A DNA stretch of 64,000 nt from Bacteroidales bacterium (lineage in GTDB: Bacteria > Bacteroidota > Bacteroidia > Bacteroidales > G3-4614), in assembly GCA_017559955.1 (NCBI GenBank), contig JAFYPQ010000031.1, positions 1 through 64,000 of the forward strand, written 5' to 3'. A program made the position numbers and the translations under genes. How positions within the stretch are numbered: the stretch's first letter is position 1; every line of letters begins with the position of its first letter. The notes under the pieces are model-generated. The model saw only the letters and a program-made list of their open reading frames with translations. It did no database searches and had not been told where the DNA came from. Positions 51,794 through 61,675 of the stretch are shown here, one piece after another.

Positions 51794-53398
51794 TTATCTT
51801 TTCTCTTTTATCTCTAAAAGGGAGTTGTACTCCTCTTCGTTTGCAATAATCTCCAATGCTCGTGTAAGTGCTTCGTTTGCTTTGGTATTTATCACCTTGT
51901 AATAGGTCGATTGCTCATAGAGGTCTCGTCCTATTAATGCTTTCATTTGCAATGCCATCAGCTCTTTCGATTTTTGATACTCCTCATCATTGTATTCAAC
52001 CCCCTCTTGTGCTGCAAAATTTGTTAGTTGCGTCATTAACGAATCGCTTACCTGGTACTCCTCCACAAATTTATTTTCACGTTTGTATTGCGACAATATC
52101 TCTTTTTTGTTCTTCTCGCTATACTCTGCCGCCAACTGAGGCATTACTCCTTTTGCTACTATACTGCGATGATACTCGGTGAAGTTTGTTGTATCGAGAG
52201 GGATAAAACAGTCGGGCATTATACCTCCTCCTCCAAATACAGTACGATTGTTTTTAAGTGTGGTATATTTTAAAGAATCGACAAAATGGATGCTATCGGC
52301 ACTTATCATCTCTCCTCTCTTATAACGTTCAAGTATATCGTTTCGGTATGCTTTGTTGCCCTCGGAATATGAACGTTGTATTGAGCGTCCTGTGGGGGTA
52401 TAATATTTTGCCACGGTCAAACGCAACATAGAGCCATCGGGCATTTGCAAAGGACGTTGAACCAATCCTTTTCCAAAAGTGCGACGTCCGACTATTACTC
52501 CTCTGTCCCAATCTTGTACGGCTCCTGCAAGGATTTCTGATGCCGATGCCGATGCTTCATCCACCAACACTATAAGCTTGCCTTCACGAAATACTCCTTT
52601 CTCTCCGCTTCGCTCCTCTTGTCGTGGTGCGTTACGTCCTTCGGTATATACTATAAGGTTTCCTTCATCCAAGAGCATATTACACAATCCTACTGCCGCC
52701 GACAGATATCCTCCACCATTTCCTTGAAGGTCGATTATAAGATTTTTCATTCGGTTTAATCTTATCATCGGAACTATTGCCTCAACAAACTCGTCGAATG
52801 TAGTTGCCGCAAATCGACTTAACTTGACATAGCCTGTGTTTTTTGCCACCATATACGAGGCATCTACACTATGGACAGGAATTTGATCACGTGTTATACG
52901 AAATGGCAACAGCCCCTGAACTCCATTACGTTTTACCAATACATCTACTGTTGTTCCACGTACTCCACGAAGACGTTTCTTTATGTCGTTTGCCGTCATC
53001 TTTACTCCTGCAACTATTGTGTCATTTATAAAGATTATGCGGTCGCCTGCCAAAACTCCAACCTTCTCGCAAGGTCCTCCTGCTATGGTTTGAACTATAT
53101 AGCAGGTATCTTTTTGCATCATAAACGATATGCCTACTCCATCGAAGTTCCCGTTCAGCTCTTCATTGCTCTCTTGTACCTCTTCGGCTGTGAGATATGC
53201 CGAGTGAGGGTCCAACTCCTCCAACATTGCCCTGATTCCCGCTTCTACTATTCTCGACTCGTTTACTGTATCGACATATAGATGAGTTATTGCATAGTTT
53301 ATCAACGATAGTTTCTTTGAACCTTCGGTTTGATTTAATTGTGCAAATATGCTTTGTGTCGCTATCAATAGCAATATTGGTAATAGTATCTTTTTCAT
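51794..53398 (-). CDS. S41-family C-terminal processing protease with PDZ domain
   Basis: A 534-aa exported protease (signal MKKILLPILLLIATQSIFA). A PDZ domain (about residues 85-170, FDGVGISFMMQ ... AGDRIIFINDTIVAG) precedes the S41 catalytic region with Ser in DEASASASEI (about 284) and Lys in GRRTFGKGLVQ (about 310). It resembles CtpA/Prc, which trims periplasmic and outer-membrane proteins. The C-terminal 130 residues are helical. It lies directly downstream of coaD and parE on the same strand. Confidence 0.94.
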   Translation of the reverse strand: MKKILLPILLLIATQSIFAQLNQTEGSKKLSLINYAITHLYVDTVNESRIVEAGIRAMLEELDPHSAYLTAEEVQESNEELNGNFDGVGISFMMQKDTCYIVQTIAGGPCEKVGVLAGDRIIFINDTIVAGVKMTANDIKKRLRGVRGTTVDVLVKRNGVQGLLPFRITRDQIPVHSVDASYMVAKNTGYVKLSRFAATTFDEFVEAIVPMIRLNRMKNLIIDLQGNGGGYLSAAVGLCNMLLDEGNLIVYTEGRNAPRQEERSGEKGVFREGKLIVLVDEASASASEILAGAVQDWDRGVIVGRRTFGKGLVQRPLQMPDGSMLRLTVAKYYTPTGRSIQRSYSEGNKAYRNDILERYKRGEMISADSIHFVDSLKYTTLKNNRTVFGGGGIMPDCFIPLDTTNFTEYHRSIVAKGVMPQLAAEYSEKNKKEILSQYKRENKFVEEYQVSDSLMTQLTNFAAQEGVEYNDEEYQKSKELMALQMKALIGRDLYEQSTYYKVINTKANEALTRALEIIANEEEYNSLLEIKEKR

Positions 53399-53406
53399 AA
53401 TCTCTG

Positions 53407-53856
53407 TTAGGGTATGTATTTTGTTACATCGTAACCAAAATGTTTTAACTCTCTGACCATCGACGAACTTACATGTGAAATTGCAGGATGTGTAAACAAA
53501 AGAATTGTCTCTATTCCTGATAGTTCTCGATTTGTGTCGGCTATCGCCTTCTCATATTCAAAATCTATTGTTGAACGAACTCCACGAACTATCGCATCGG
53601 CACCGACCTCGTTTGCTATATCAATGGTTAACCCTTTGTATGACACAACCTCAACGTTTGGGTTTAATTCATAAACTCTTTTTACCATCTGCTCTACCTC
53701 TTCAACAGGAAACAAACGTCTCTTGTTTTCATTTATCCCTATGGCTATAACAACTCTGTCAGCAAGAGATAAAGCTTTGTCAACTATCCATTTATGCCCT
53801 ATTGTAAAGGGGTCAAAGCTTCCGGGGAAAAGCAACGTTTTATGAGAGTTCTTCAT
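53407..53856 (-). CDS. coaD: Phosphopantetheine adenylyltransferase
   Basis: A 149-aa enzyme of coenzyme A synthesis that adds AMP from ATP to 4'-phosphopantetheine. The nucleotidyltransferase motif is [16 protein letters not shown] (about residues 10-25), and the second is [12 protein letters not shown] near the end; both are intact. Its 5' end overlaps the end of parE by 17 bp, so translation is probably coupled. The protein is slightly shorter than E. coli CoaD, within the normal range. Confidence 0.96.
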   Translation of the reverse strand: MKNSHKTLLFPGSFDPFTIGHKWIVDKALSLADRVVIAIGINENKRRLFPVEEVEQMVKRVYELNPNVEVVSYKGLTIDIANEVGADAIVRGVRSTIDFEYEKAIADTNRELSGIETILLFTHPAISHVSSSMVRELKHFGYDVTKYIP

Positions 53857-55708
53857 CGGTTACCAGATTATCGATTATAAAGTTTTGACGCTCCATTGTG
53901 TTTTTGCCCATATAAAACTCCAACATTCCCGATACAGAGTCTTGTTTGTTCAACGACACAGGGTCGAGTCGCATATCGGGGCCTATGAAGTTTGCAAACT
54001 CCGATGCCGATATCTCTCCAAGACCTTTAAATCGGGTTATCTCGGGGTGTGCTCCAACTTTCTCGATTGCAGCCAAACGCTCCTCCTCTGTATAACAATA
54101 GTATGTCTCCTTTTTGTTACGGACACGGAAGAGTGGTGTTTGCAATATATATACGTGGCCCTTCTTTACAAGTTCGGGGAAGAATTGTAAGAAAAAGGTT
54201 AGAAGCAACATTCTGATATGCATTCCGTCAACATCGGCATCGGTAGCTATCACAATTTTATTGTATCGTAACCCTTCAAGCCCGTCTTCTATATCGAGTG
54301 CCGCTTGCAATAGATTGAACTCTTCGTTCTCATACACAACTTTACGGGTTAAGCCGTATGAGTTTAGAGGTTTTCCTCTTAAACTGAAAACCGCTTGTGT
54401 CTCGGCATTGCGACTCTTGGTTATTGAACCCGATGCCGAATCACCCTCGGTTATGAACAGTGTTGATTTATCTCTATCTTCGCCTTTTGCATCGCTTAGG
54501 TGTATACGACAATCTCTCAATTTTTTATTATGGAGGTTCGCCTTCTTTGAGCGTTCACGTGCCAACTTAGTTACTCCTGCTATTGCCTTGCGTTCCTTCT
54601 CCGACTCTTGTACTTTTTTAAGCATAAGTTCGGCAGTTTCAGGTTCACGATGCAGGAAGTTATCCAACTCTTTTTTCAAAAAGTCGTTTAAGAACTTTCC
54701 TATTGTGGGTCCATCGGGTCCCATATCCTTTGAACCCAATTTGGTCTTTGTTTGCGACTCAAATACAGGCTCTTCTACTTTTATACTTACAGCAGCAACC
54801 ATTCCATTGCGAATATCAGAGAACTCGAAGTTTTTATTGAAAAACTCCTTTATGGTGCGTGTTGCCGCCTCACGAAATGCAGAAAGGTGCGTTCCTCCTT
54901 GTGTAGTATGCTGACCATTAACAAATGAATAGTACTCCTCCCCATATTGGTCGCAGTGAGTTATTACCACCTCTATATCATCTCCCTTTAAATGAATTAT
55001 AGGATATAAGGGGTCTGCTGTCATCTTATCGTTCAAAAGATCTAACAAACCTCCTTTTGAATAGAACCTGCGTCCATTAAAATATATTGAGAGCCCGCTA
55101 TTTAGATAAGAATAGTTTTTTAGCAGATTCTCTACATACTCCTCGTTAAAAGAGTAGCCGGCAAATATCTTTGCATCATTATCGGGAGTGAACTGAACCA
55201 ATGTTCCGTTTTTCTCTGTTGTTGCAGTTATTGGGGCATCGAGTACGACAGAGCCTTTTTCATATACCACCTCTTTACATTGTCCGTCTCGATATGCTAC
55301 TATTCTGAAGTTTGTTGACAATGCATTTACCGCCTTTATACCAACTCCGTTTAATCCTACCGATTTTTTAAAGGCCTTTGAGTCGTATTTCGCTCCGGTG
55401 TTCATCTTTGACGACACATCTTTAACCTTATCAAGGGGTATGCCTCGTCCATAATCTCGCACCTCAACGCTGTTTTCTACGATGTTCACATCCACCTGCG
55501 AACCAAATCCCATCATATACTCGTCAATGGCGTTATCCATAACCTCTTTTAGTAGGACATATATTCCGTCATCGGCATGGGAGCCATCCCCTAATTTTCC
55601 GATATACATTCCCGGACGAAGGCGTATATGCTCTTTCCAATCGAGAGTTTTTATATCTTCTCCGTCGTAATTGACCTCTTGTTTTTTAAGTTCTATATCT
55701 TCTGCCAT
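53840..55708 (-). CDS. parE: DNA topoisomerase IV subunit B
   Basis: A 622-aa type IIA topoisomerase ATPase subunit for decatenating chromosomes. It has RLRPGMYIG and the GHKL ATPase site ([34 protein letters not shown]), a transducer domain, and the TOPRIM site ([35 protein letters not shown]). The short N-terminus and the DADVDGMHI sequence separate it from the gyrB gene that begins past the window end (DADVDGSHI). Its partner parC is not present. It heads parE-coaD-S41 protease. Confidence 0.95.
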   Translation of the reverse strand: MAEDIELKKQEVNYDGEDIKTLDWKEHIRLRPGMYIGKLGDGSHADDGIYVLLKEVMDNAIDEYMMGFGSQVDVNIVENSVEVRDYGRGIPLDKVKDVSSKMNTGAKYDSKAFKKSVGLNGVGIKAVNALSTNFRIVAYRDGQCKEVVYEKGSVVLDAPITATTEKNGTLVQFTPDNDAKIFAGYSFNEEYVENLLKNYSYLNSGLSIYFNGRRFYSKGGLLDLLNDKMTADPLYPIIHLKGDDIEVVITHCDQYGEEYYSFVNGQHTTQGGTHLSAFREAATRTIKEFFNKNFEFSDIRNGMVAAVSIKVEEPVFESQTKTKLGSKDMGPDGPTIGKFLNDFLKKELDNFLHREPETAELMLKKVQESEKERKAIAGVTKLARERSKKANLHNKKLRDCRIHLSDAKGEDRDKSTLFITEGDSASGSITKSRNAETQAVFSLRGKPLNSYGLTRKVVYENEEFNLLQAALDIEDGLEGLRYNKIVIATDADVDGMHIRMLLLTFFLQFFPELVKKGHVYILQTPLFRVRNKKETYYCYTEEERLAAIEKVGAHPEITRFKGLGEISASEFANFIGPDMRLDPVSLNKQDSVSGMLEFYMGKNTMERQNFIIDNLVTDEELS

Positions 55709-55742
55709 ATCGAGTTTAAATGTGTTCGTTTTTAGCTGTCTG

Positions 55743-55750
55743 CGAAGATA
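55743..55750 (-). promoter_or_regulatory. -7 element (TATCTTCG) of the parE operon
   Basis: Minus-strand TATCTTCG, 35 bp before the parE ATG, the same variant of TAnnTTTG as before the M6 protease (12130-12137) and aminopeptidase (24167-24174) genes. Confidence 0.4.
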
Positions 55751-55815
55751 CTAATTTTTTATCGTATTTACTTTAATTATCTTAAGTAAAATATTTATGT
55801 TCTTATTAAAAATAA

Positions 55816-55845
55816 TACCTCAACTCCTGCTATGGAATTGAGGTA
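55816..55845 (-). terminator. Terminator of the nadB operon
   Basis: TACCTCAA...TTGAGGTA forms an 8-bp stem (with CTCC/GGA extending it) 20 bp from the nadB stop; on the minus strand it is followed by TTATTTTTA. Confidence 0.7.
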
Positions 55846-55865
55846 TGGTATTTAAACTATTATCT

Positions 55866-57443
55866 CTACTCTTTTATCTTTTCCAATTTGGGATAATCAA
55901 TGGTATAGTGTAGTCCCACACTCTCTTTACGGGCCATTGCTTGTTTAATTATAAGATAGCCAACGTTTATTTTGTTCCGCAATTCACATATCTGACTTGT
56001 TACAACCGAACGTTGAAAGAGGTTTTCTGTCTCTTTGTATAATATATTCAGACGGTCTAATGCTCTTTGCAGACGAAGATCGGAACGCACGATTCCTACA
56101 TATGCCGACATCAGTTGTTCTACCTCACGAACACTTTGCGTTATAAGAACCATCTCCTCAGGTTGAGTTGTTCCCTCATCGTTCCATTCGGGAATATCTT
56201 CTCGAAGCTCTATGTCTTTTATTGCATCTACTGCGTGGCGTGCTGCGGCATCGGCATAAACGACAGCTTCGATAAGGGAGTTTGAAGCCAAGCGGTTTCC
56301 TCCATGAAGACCAGTACAGGCACACTCTCCGAATGCATAGAGATTTATTATGGATGAACGTGCGTTTAAGTCAACCTTTATTCCGCCACATAGGTAGTGT
56401 GCCGCAGGAGCTACAGGTATATACTCCTTTGTTATGTCTATTCCTAACGACATACACTTATTGTATATGTTGGGGAAATGAGTTTTTGTCTCTTCCGGAT
56501 CTTTATGCGTTACATCGAGATATACACAATCATCGCCTCGTGTCTTCATCTCATTGTCAATTGCACGGGCCACGATATCCCGTGGAGCCAAAGATTTACG
56601 CTCATCGTATTTATGCATAAACTCTTTGCCATCTTTTGTTCGCAAAACACCTCCATATCCTCGCATTGCCTCTGTTATCAAGAAACTTGGTCGCTCACCG
56701 GGATTATACAATGCCGTTGGGTGAAATTGGATGAATTCCATATCACTGACCTCTCCCTTTGCACGATATACCATAGCTATTCCGTCGCCTGTGGCTACTG
56801 TCGGGTTTGTGGTTGTTTTATATACATTTCCCACTCCGCCTGTGGCTATAATTGTGGTTTTTGAGAGGAAAGTCTCTACCCTGTTTGTTTTTTGATTTAA
56901 GACATATACTCCGTAACAGGTTATGTCGGGGGTTTGACGTGTTACCTCAACTCCCAAATGGTGTTGAGTTATAAGTTCTACAGCAAAATGGTTTTCAAAA
57001 ACTTCAATCTTAGGGTGGTGTTTTATTGCTCTTATAAGGCTATCTTGTATCTCTTGTCCGGTATTGTCACGATGGTGTAATATACGAAACTCCGAGTGTC
57101 CGCCTTCACGATGGAGATCAAATCGTCCCTTCTCGTCTCGGTCAAAATTTACACCCCAATTTACCAACTCCTCAATCTGGGCGGGAGCTTCTCGCACAAC
57201 TTTCTCGACGGCATCACGATTACATAATCCTCCTCCGCAAATAAGTGTGTCTTCAATATGTTTCTCGAAGTTATCGGTTGGCTTTGTTACCGATGCTATT
57301 CCTCCTTGAGCATAAAAGGTATTCGCCTCCTCAATCCCTGTCTTACATATTATTCCTACCCTGCCTTTTTCTGCTACTTTTAAGGCAAAACTCATTCCGG
57401 CTATTCCGGAACCTATCACCAAAAAATCATATTTGTAAACCAT
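55866..57443 (-). CDS. nadB: L-aspartate oxidase
   Basis: A 525-aa flavoenzyme making iminoaspartate for NAD synthesis, using fumarate or oxygen as acceptor. The FAD motif is FLVIGSGIAGMSFALKVAEKG (about residues 7-27), then FYAQGGIASV, HREGGHSEFRILHHRDNTGQEI, and ECACTGLHGGNRLASNSLIEAVVYA. These separate it from the FrdA of this window. Start 57443 is the ATG before MVYKYDF; an upstream TTG adds nothing conserved. The nadA and nadC genes are not nearby. Confidence 0.93.
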   Translation of the reverse strand: MVYKYDFLVIGSGIAGMSFALKVAEKGRVGIICKTGIEEANTFYAQGGIASVTKPTDNFEKHIEDTLICGGGLCNRDAVEKVVREAPAQIEELVNWGVNFDRDEKGRFDLHREGGHSEFRILHHRDNTGQEIQDSLIRAIKHHPKIEVFENHFAVELITQHHLGVEVTRQTPDITCYGVYVLNQKTNRVETFLSKTTIIATGGVGNVYKTTTNPTVATGDGIAMVYRAKGEVSDMEFIQFHPTALYNPGERPSFLITEAMRGYGGVLRTKDGKEFMHKYDERKSLAPRDIVARAIDNEMKTRGDDCVYLDVTHKDPEETKTHFPNIYNKCMSLGIDITKEYIPVAPAAHYLCGGIKVDLNARSSIINLYAFGECACTGLHGGNRLASNSLIEAVVYADAAARHAVDAIKDIELREDIPEWNDEGTTQPEEMVLITQSVREVEQLMSAYVGIVRSDLRLQRALDRLNILYKETENLFQRSVVTSQICELRNKINVGYLIIKQAMARKESVGLHYTIDYPKLEKIKE

Positions 57444-57486
57444 ATCGCATATTTTATGCGGCAACCTTTTTTATAATCTCAAAAGA

Positions 57487-58497
57487 TTACTTTAACCAGC
57501 CTTTCTCCTTATACCACGCTATGCACTCGTTTATTCCTTTTGCAAGGTCATAGTCGGCAACATAACCAAGATGGGCTTTGGCTTTTGATGTGTCGCAGGT
57601 CCAATTTCGCTGTTTTAGTATTTGAAATTTATCCCTGTTTAATACAGGTACTTTTTTGCTGCTTGCAAATTTCTCAGATAGATTACACACCATTTTACAC
57701 AAGCCTATTGGCACCGTTATCGGCAATATCATTTTTTTACCAAGAGCCTTTGCCACTAATTGCCTAAAATCTTTTTGTGTGTAATACTCAACTCCATCGG
57801 TAAGGAAGTATCCCTCGCCATCGTGTCCTTTTTCGAGGGCAAGGAATACTGCTTTTACCAAATCTTTTACATATATGAATGTCAAATATTGCTGTTCAAA
57901 TCCGACAGTAATATCTAATCCTCGCTTGATGAGTTTAATCATTTCAAAATAGTCTTTCTCTCGTGGTCCATATACCCCTGTCGGTCGCATTGCCACAAAG
58001 GGAAAGTCTTTTAAAGAGCGTAAATAGAGTTCGCCTCTAAATTTACTCCTTCCGTATGCCGAAGAGGGATATGGATGCTCTTTGTCATCTATGTAGTACA
58101 ACTCTTTCGTATCAGACCTCCATGCACTCAAGCTACTCATATAGACAAACTTTTTAGGTACACTGTCGGTTGCAATGAGAGTATCTACAAATGTCTTCAG
58201 ATATACATAGTTTATTTTGTCGAACATAAAATGGTCTAACGTTTTTGTTATTCCCATATTGTGAACAATATAGTCCCATTTCCCGTTTGTTTTGACAAAA
58301 TCAGTTATCTGGCTTGCAAGCTGCTTGCTATCTGCAAAATTAAGAGTTATGAAGTTTATTCTTTCGTCTTGCAAATATTCAAGGTTTGTCGAAGAACGCA
58401 CTCCTGCATACACTTCAAAACCTTGTTTAAGAGCCTCCTCCACCAGATAGCTTCCTATAAATCCTCCGGCTCCGGTTATTAAAATTTTTTTACTCAT
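57487..58497 (-). CDS. NAD-dependent epimerase/dehydratase (extended SDR)
   Basis: A 336-aa cytoplasmic enzyme. It has the NAD-binding motif ITGAGGFIGSYLVEEALKQG (about residues 6-25), the catalytic Tyr-xxx-Lys as YGRSK (about 148-152), and MRPTGVYGPRE. The C-terminus is long. The substrate is likely a nucleotide sugar or a related metabolite but cannot be named. It is located between nadB and nagB on the minus strand with gaps of 43 and 36 bp. Confidence 0.9.
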   Translation of the reverse strand: MSKKILITGAGGFIGSYLVEEALKQGFEVYAGVRSSTNLEYLQDERINFITLNFADSKQLASQITDFVKTNGKWDYIVHNMGITKTLDHFMFDKINYVYLKTFVDTLIATDSVPKKFVYMSSLSAWRSDTKELYYIDDKEHPYPSSAYGRSKFRGELYLRSLKDFPFVAMRPTGVYGPREKDYFEMIKLIKRGLDITVGFEQQYLTFIYVKDLVKAVFLALEKGHDGEGYFLTDGVEYYTQKDFRQLVAKALGKKMILPITVPIGLCKMVCNLSEKFASSKKVPVLNRDKFQILKQRNWTCDTSKAKAHLGYVADYDLAKGINECIAWYKEKGWLK

Positions 58498-58533
58498 CTA
58501 TCAGTTTTGAACTACTCCTTTTTTATTATGCCA

Positions 58534-59343
58534 TTATAGCATTGAATCGGGATTTAAGTTCTCCTTCTCAATATCTTTGAAATATTTATATGTTCCTACT
58601 GTTATTTCAGCTGTTGCATCTTCGTCGCACACGATTATACTCTTTTCGTGTTGTTGCAATGCACTGATTGTCCACATTTGCGATACGCTTCCTTCAACAC
58701 CATGTTTAAGAGCACGAGCTTTGTTGTGTCCGTTTACAATAATCAATACACTTTTAGCAGACATAATTGTTCCTACTCCCACTGTCAATGCTGTTTTGGG
58801 AACTTTGTTTACGTCGTTCTCAAAGAAACGAGAGTTTGCTATGATTGTATCTGTTGTAAGTGTTTTTATTCTTGTACGAGAAGTTAACGAAGAACCTGGC
58901 TCGTTAAATGCTATGTGTCCGTCAGGTCCGATACCTCCTAAGAACAAATCGATACCTCCCAGTTTAGCTATTTTCTCCTCGTATGCTTTGCACTCTGCCT
59001 CAGGATCAGCAGCATTTCCGTTAAGGATGTTTACATTCTCAGGATTAATATCGATGTGATTGAAGAAGTTGTTCCACATAAATGAGTGGTAACTTTGTGG
59101 ATGCTCTTTTGGAAGACCTATATACTCATCCATATTAAATGTTATCACGTTTTTAAAAGATACTACTCCTTTTTTGTTCAACTCTATAAGAGCTTTGTAC
59201 ATTCCTAATGGAGATGATCCTGTTGGCAATCCTAATATAAAAGGTTTATCCGCTGTGGGATTAAATGCATTGATACGAGATGCAACATAGTTTGCAGCCC
59301 AACGTGATACGTTCTCGTAATCGGGTTGAATAATAAGTCTCAT
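58534..59343 (-). CDS. nagB: Glucosamine-6-phosphate deaminase
   Basis: A 269-aa enzyme that converts glucosamine-6-phosphate to fructose-6-phosphate and ammonia. The full active site is present: [13 protein letters not shown] (about residues 39-51), NMDEYIGL with the catalytic Asp (about 72), and [17 protein letters not shown] with Asp141-, His143- and Glu148-type residues. The length equals that of E. coli NagB. It is divergent from a NagB-like/PIG-L fusion gene that lacks these residues, and the two share a 283-bp promoter region. Confidence 0.97.
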   Translation of the reverse strand: MRLIIQPDYENVSRWAANYVASRINAFNPTADKPFILGLPTGSSPLGMYKALIELNKKGVVSFKNVITFNMDEYIGLPKEHPQSYHSFMWNNFFNHIDINPENVNILNGNAADPEAECKAYEEKIAKLGGIDLFLGGIGPDGHIAFNEPGSSLTSRTRIKTLTTDTIIANSRFFENDVNKVPKTALTVGVGTIMSAKSVLIIVNGHNKARALKHGVEGSVSQMWTISALQQHEKSIIVCDEDATAEITVGTYKYFKDIEKENLNPDSML

Positions 59344-59435
59344 AATCGTTTAATTTTTTATGTTTGTTATTAAAAAAGTTTATCCTTATTTTTTTAATAC
59401 CGTCTGCCCAAATCAAATTAGGCATAGTTGAAATA

Positions 59436-59443
59436 CAAAGGTA
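59436..59443 (-). promoter_or_regulatory. -7 element of nagB
   Basis: Minus-strand TACCTTTG fits TAnnTTTG 93 bp upstream of the nagB ATG. No clear -33 is seen. Confidence 0.5.
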
Positions 59444-59533
59444 TAAATTTAAATTATAAAGAGAGAGAATTTTTGAGCCATTTTTTTGTTTTGTTTTTTT
59501 TTAATTGTTTGTTTAATTTTATGAGAAAAAAGT

Positions 59534-59564
59534 TTTGAATTAAAAACTTTAAGGTATAACTTTG
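59534..59564 (+). promoter_or_regulatory. Consensus promoter of the NagB-like/PIG-L gene
   Basis: TTTG (59534-59537) and TAACTTTG (59557-59564) match both elements with a 19-bp gap, the best Bacteroidetes promoter in the window. The leader would be about 55 nt. Confidence 0.75.
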
Positions 59565-59626
59565 TTTTTGGCAATAGAATAATTGTCCGGATTAAACAAA
59601 TAATATCACGACTAAATATTAAAATT

Positions 59627-61600
59627 ATGAAAACCAATTTGAGTTCTCAAATAAAATTAGACAGAGTTCCAAAGAGATATTATGCCCCTGATAATGTTCT
59701 CGAACTTACTGCTTTAACCAGATTTGAGAAAGTTTTTACAGAAGTTTTTGAGAGTGCAGACGGCGGAGCCGCTCATGTGGCAAAAAAAATTGCTGCAATT
59801 ATTGAGAAGTGTAATGCAGAGAACCGCAAGTGTGTTATGGCTTTAGGATGGGGATTAGGCACTCATGCGGTATATAATGAATTGGTAGAGATGCATAAAG
59901 CTAACGGCTTTAGCTTTGCAAACACCGTAATTTTTAATGTCAGTGAATTTTATCCTGCTACCAAAGGCGAGAAAAGTTCATTAAGCGTATTAAAGGAGAT
60001 ATTCTTGGAAAAAGTTGATATTAACCCTGAGAATATATTCTCTCCCGAAGCTACTGATAATGTTTTTGAGTTTTGCAAACAATACGAAGAGACTATCTCT
60101 AAATTAGGAGGTTTGGATATTACTCTTCTTGAACTTGGACGTGCAGGAGCTCTCTCTTTCAACGAACCTGGATCTCAATTAAGTTCGACAACCCGCTTAA
60201 TGTTATTAAGCAAAGATTCTCAAAATCTTATATCAAAGGTTTTCCAAACCAACGATAAAGGGGTAACAAGTGCTATAACAATGGGTATATCTACATTGTT
60301 AAATGCAAAAGAGACTTTCGTTGTCGGTTGGGGTGAAGAGGTTGCGTCAAGCCTTAAAAAAGCAGTAGAGGGGCCCATCTCAGATGCCGTTCCTGCAAGC
60401 TTCTTACAAACAGTCAAACGTGCCCGCTTTGTTGTCGATCTTGCTGCAGCAGAGAAACTTACCCGTATAAGCAAGCCATGGTTGGTATCTTCGTGCGAAT
60501 GGACCGACCAACTAATACGCCGAGCTATCGTTTGGTTATGCAATGTAACCAACAAGCCTATCCTTAAACTTACAAACAAGGATTATAACGACCACGGGCT
60601 TAGTGAGTTATTGGCTCTATATAAATCGGCTTACGAAGTGAATATAAAAATCTTCAACGATTTACAACATACAATTACGGGTTGGCCGGGAGGAAAACCC
60701 AATGCCGACGATACTTATCGTCCCGAACGTGCCAAACCATATCCCAAAAAAGTTATAGTTTTCAGCCCTCACCCCGACGATGATGTTATCTCTATGGGAG
60801 GAACGCTTCAACGCTTAGTAAATCAGAAACACGATGTTCATGTTGCCTACGAAACATCAGGCAATATTGCCGTAGGCGATGAGGATATGATGCGATACGT
60901 TTTACTTATGAACAGTATTGCCGAAGAGTTTGAATTTGCGACTCCCGGAATTAAAGAGCGTCTTGATGCAATCACTGCATCTGTGGCTGCAAAGAAAGAC
61001 GGCGATATGGATATTCCTGAGGCTCGCTATATGAAAGGTATGATTCGTAGAGCAGAGGCTCGCACTGCTTGTGCATACGTTGGTGTCAAACCCGAAAATG
61101 TTCACTTCTTGGCTCTTCCCTTCTACGAGACAGGTACTATTAAAAAAGGCACCTTAGGCAGAGCTGATGTTGATATTGTCAAGAAACTTCTTCTTGATGT
61201 TAAACCCGACCAAATGTTTGTTGCAGGAGACCTTGCTGACCCTCACGGAACTCATCGTGTATGTTTGGATGCTGTTCTCGCTGCTATTGACGAGGTTAAG
61301 GACGAAGAGTGGATGAAAAACTGCAAAGTATGGATGTACCGTGGAGCTTGGGCAGAATGGGATATTGACTATATTGAGATGGCAGTACCTATCAGCCCTG
61401 AAGAACTTCGTCAGAAACGCAACTCTATTCTTAAACACCAATCACAAATGGAGAATGCTCCATTCCTTGGAAACGACGAGCGTTTGTTCTGGCAACGTGC
61501 CGAAGACAGAAACAAAGCAACTGCCGAACTTTATTCAAAATTAGGATTGGCTTCGTATGAGGCAATTGAGGCTTTTGTTGAATATCATCCTATAAGATAA
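59627..61600 (+). CDS. NagB-like (catalytically degenerate) / PIG-L deacetylase fusion
   Basis: A 657-aa two-domain protein. The N-terminal half (about 30-300) is NagB-fold but the active site has changed: the NMDEY motif reads NVSEF (Ser106 in place of the catalytic Asp72 of E. coli) and [11 protein letters not shown] reads GRAGALSFNEP (Ala173 and Ala175 in place of Asp141 and His143). The Glu148 equivalent (Glu180) remains. The C-terminal half (about 372-640) is a PIG-L/LmbE zinc deacetylase with HPDDD (382-386) and HGTH (540-543) intact. The N-half may be a sugar-phosphate sensor, the C-half an N-acetyl deacetylase. Homologues are often labelled glucosamine-6-phosphate deaminase, probably wrongly. 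Confidence 0.9.
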   Translation: MKTNLSSQIKLDRVPKRYYAPDNVLELTALTRFEKVFTEVFESADGGAAHVAKKIAAIIEKCNAENRKCVMALGWGLGTHAVYNELVEMHKANGFSFANTVIFNVSEFYPATKGEKSSLSVLKEIFLEKVDINPENIFSPEATDNVFEFCKQYEETISKLGGLDITLLELGRAGALSFNEPGSQLSSTTRLMLLSKDSQNLISKVFQTNDKGVTSAITMGISTLLNAKETFVVGWGEEVASSLKKAVEGPISDAVPASFLQTVKRARFVVDLAAAEKLTRISKPWLVSSCEWTDQLIRRAIVWLCNVTNKPILKLTNKDYNDHGLSELLALYKSAYEVNIKIFNDLQHTITGWPGGKPNADDTYRPERAKPYPKKVIVFSPHPDDDVISMGGTLQRLVNQKHDVHVAYETSGNIAVGDEDMMRYVLLMNSIAEEFEFATPGIKERLDAITASVAAKKDGDMDIPEARYMKGMIRRAEARTACAYVGVKPENVHFLALPFYETGTIKKGTLGRADVDIVKKLLLDVKPDQMFVAGDLADPHGTHRVCLDAVLAAIDEVKDEEWMKNCKVWMYRGAWAEWDIDYIEMAVPISPEELRQKRNSILKHQSQMENAPFLGNDERLFWQRAEDRNKATAELYSKLGLASYEAIEAFVEYHPIR

Positions 61601-61623
61601 CAATAAAACAATTTATTAATACG

Positions 61624-61663
61624 AAAGGGGTTGTCTTCATGTATTATCGACAACCCCTTTTTA
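61624..61663 (+). terminator. Terminator after the NagB-like/PIG-L gene
   Basis: AAAGGGGTTGTC and GACAACCCCTTT form a 12-bp stem, followed by TTTT. It lies upstream of the ade ATG, which rules out the in-frame TTG at 61631 as a start. Confidence 0.9.
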
Positions 61664-61675
61664 TTCAAAAGAGTT

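Noticed and set aside
59627-61600. Naming the fusion gene nagB
   Set aside because: Three catalytic residues of NagB are replaced, and a complete NagB is encoded next to it.
61631-61675. TTG start giving a 542-aa adenine deaminase
   Set aside because: The extension lies inside a strong terminator hairpin; the ATG at 61676 gives the normal N-terminus.
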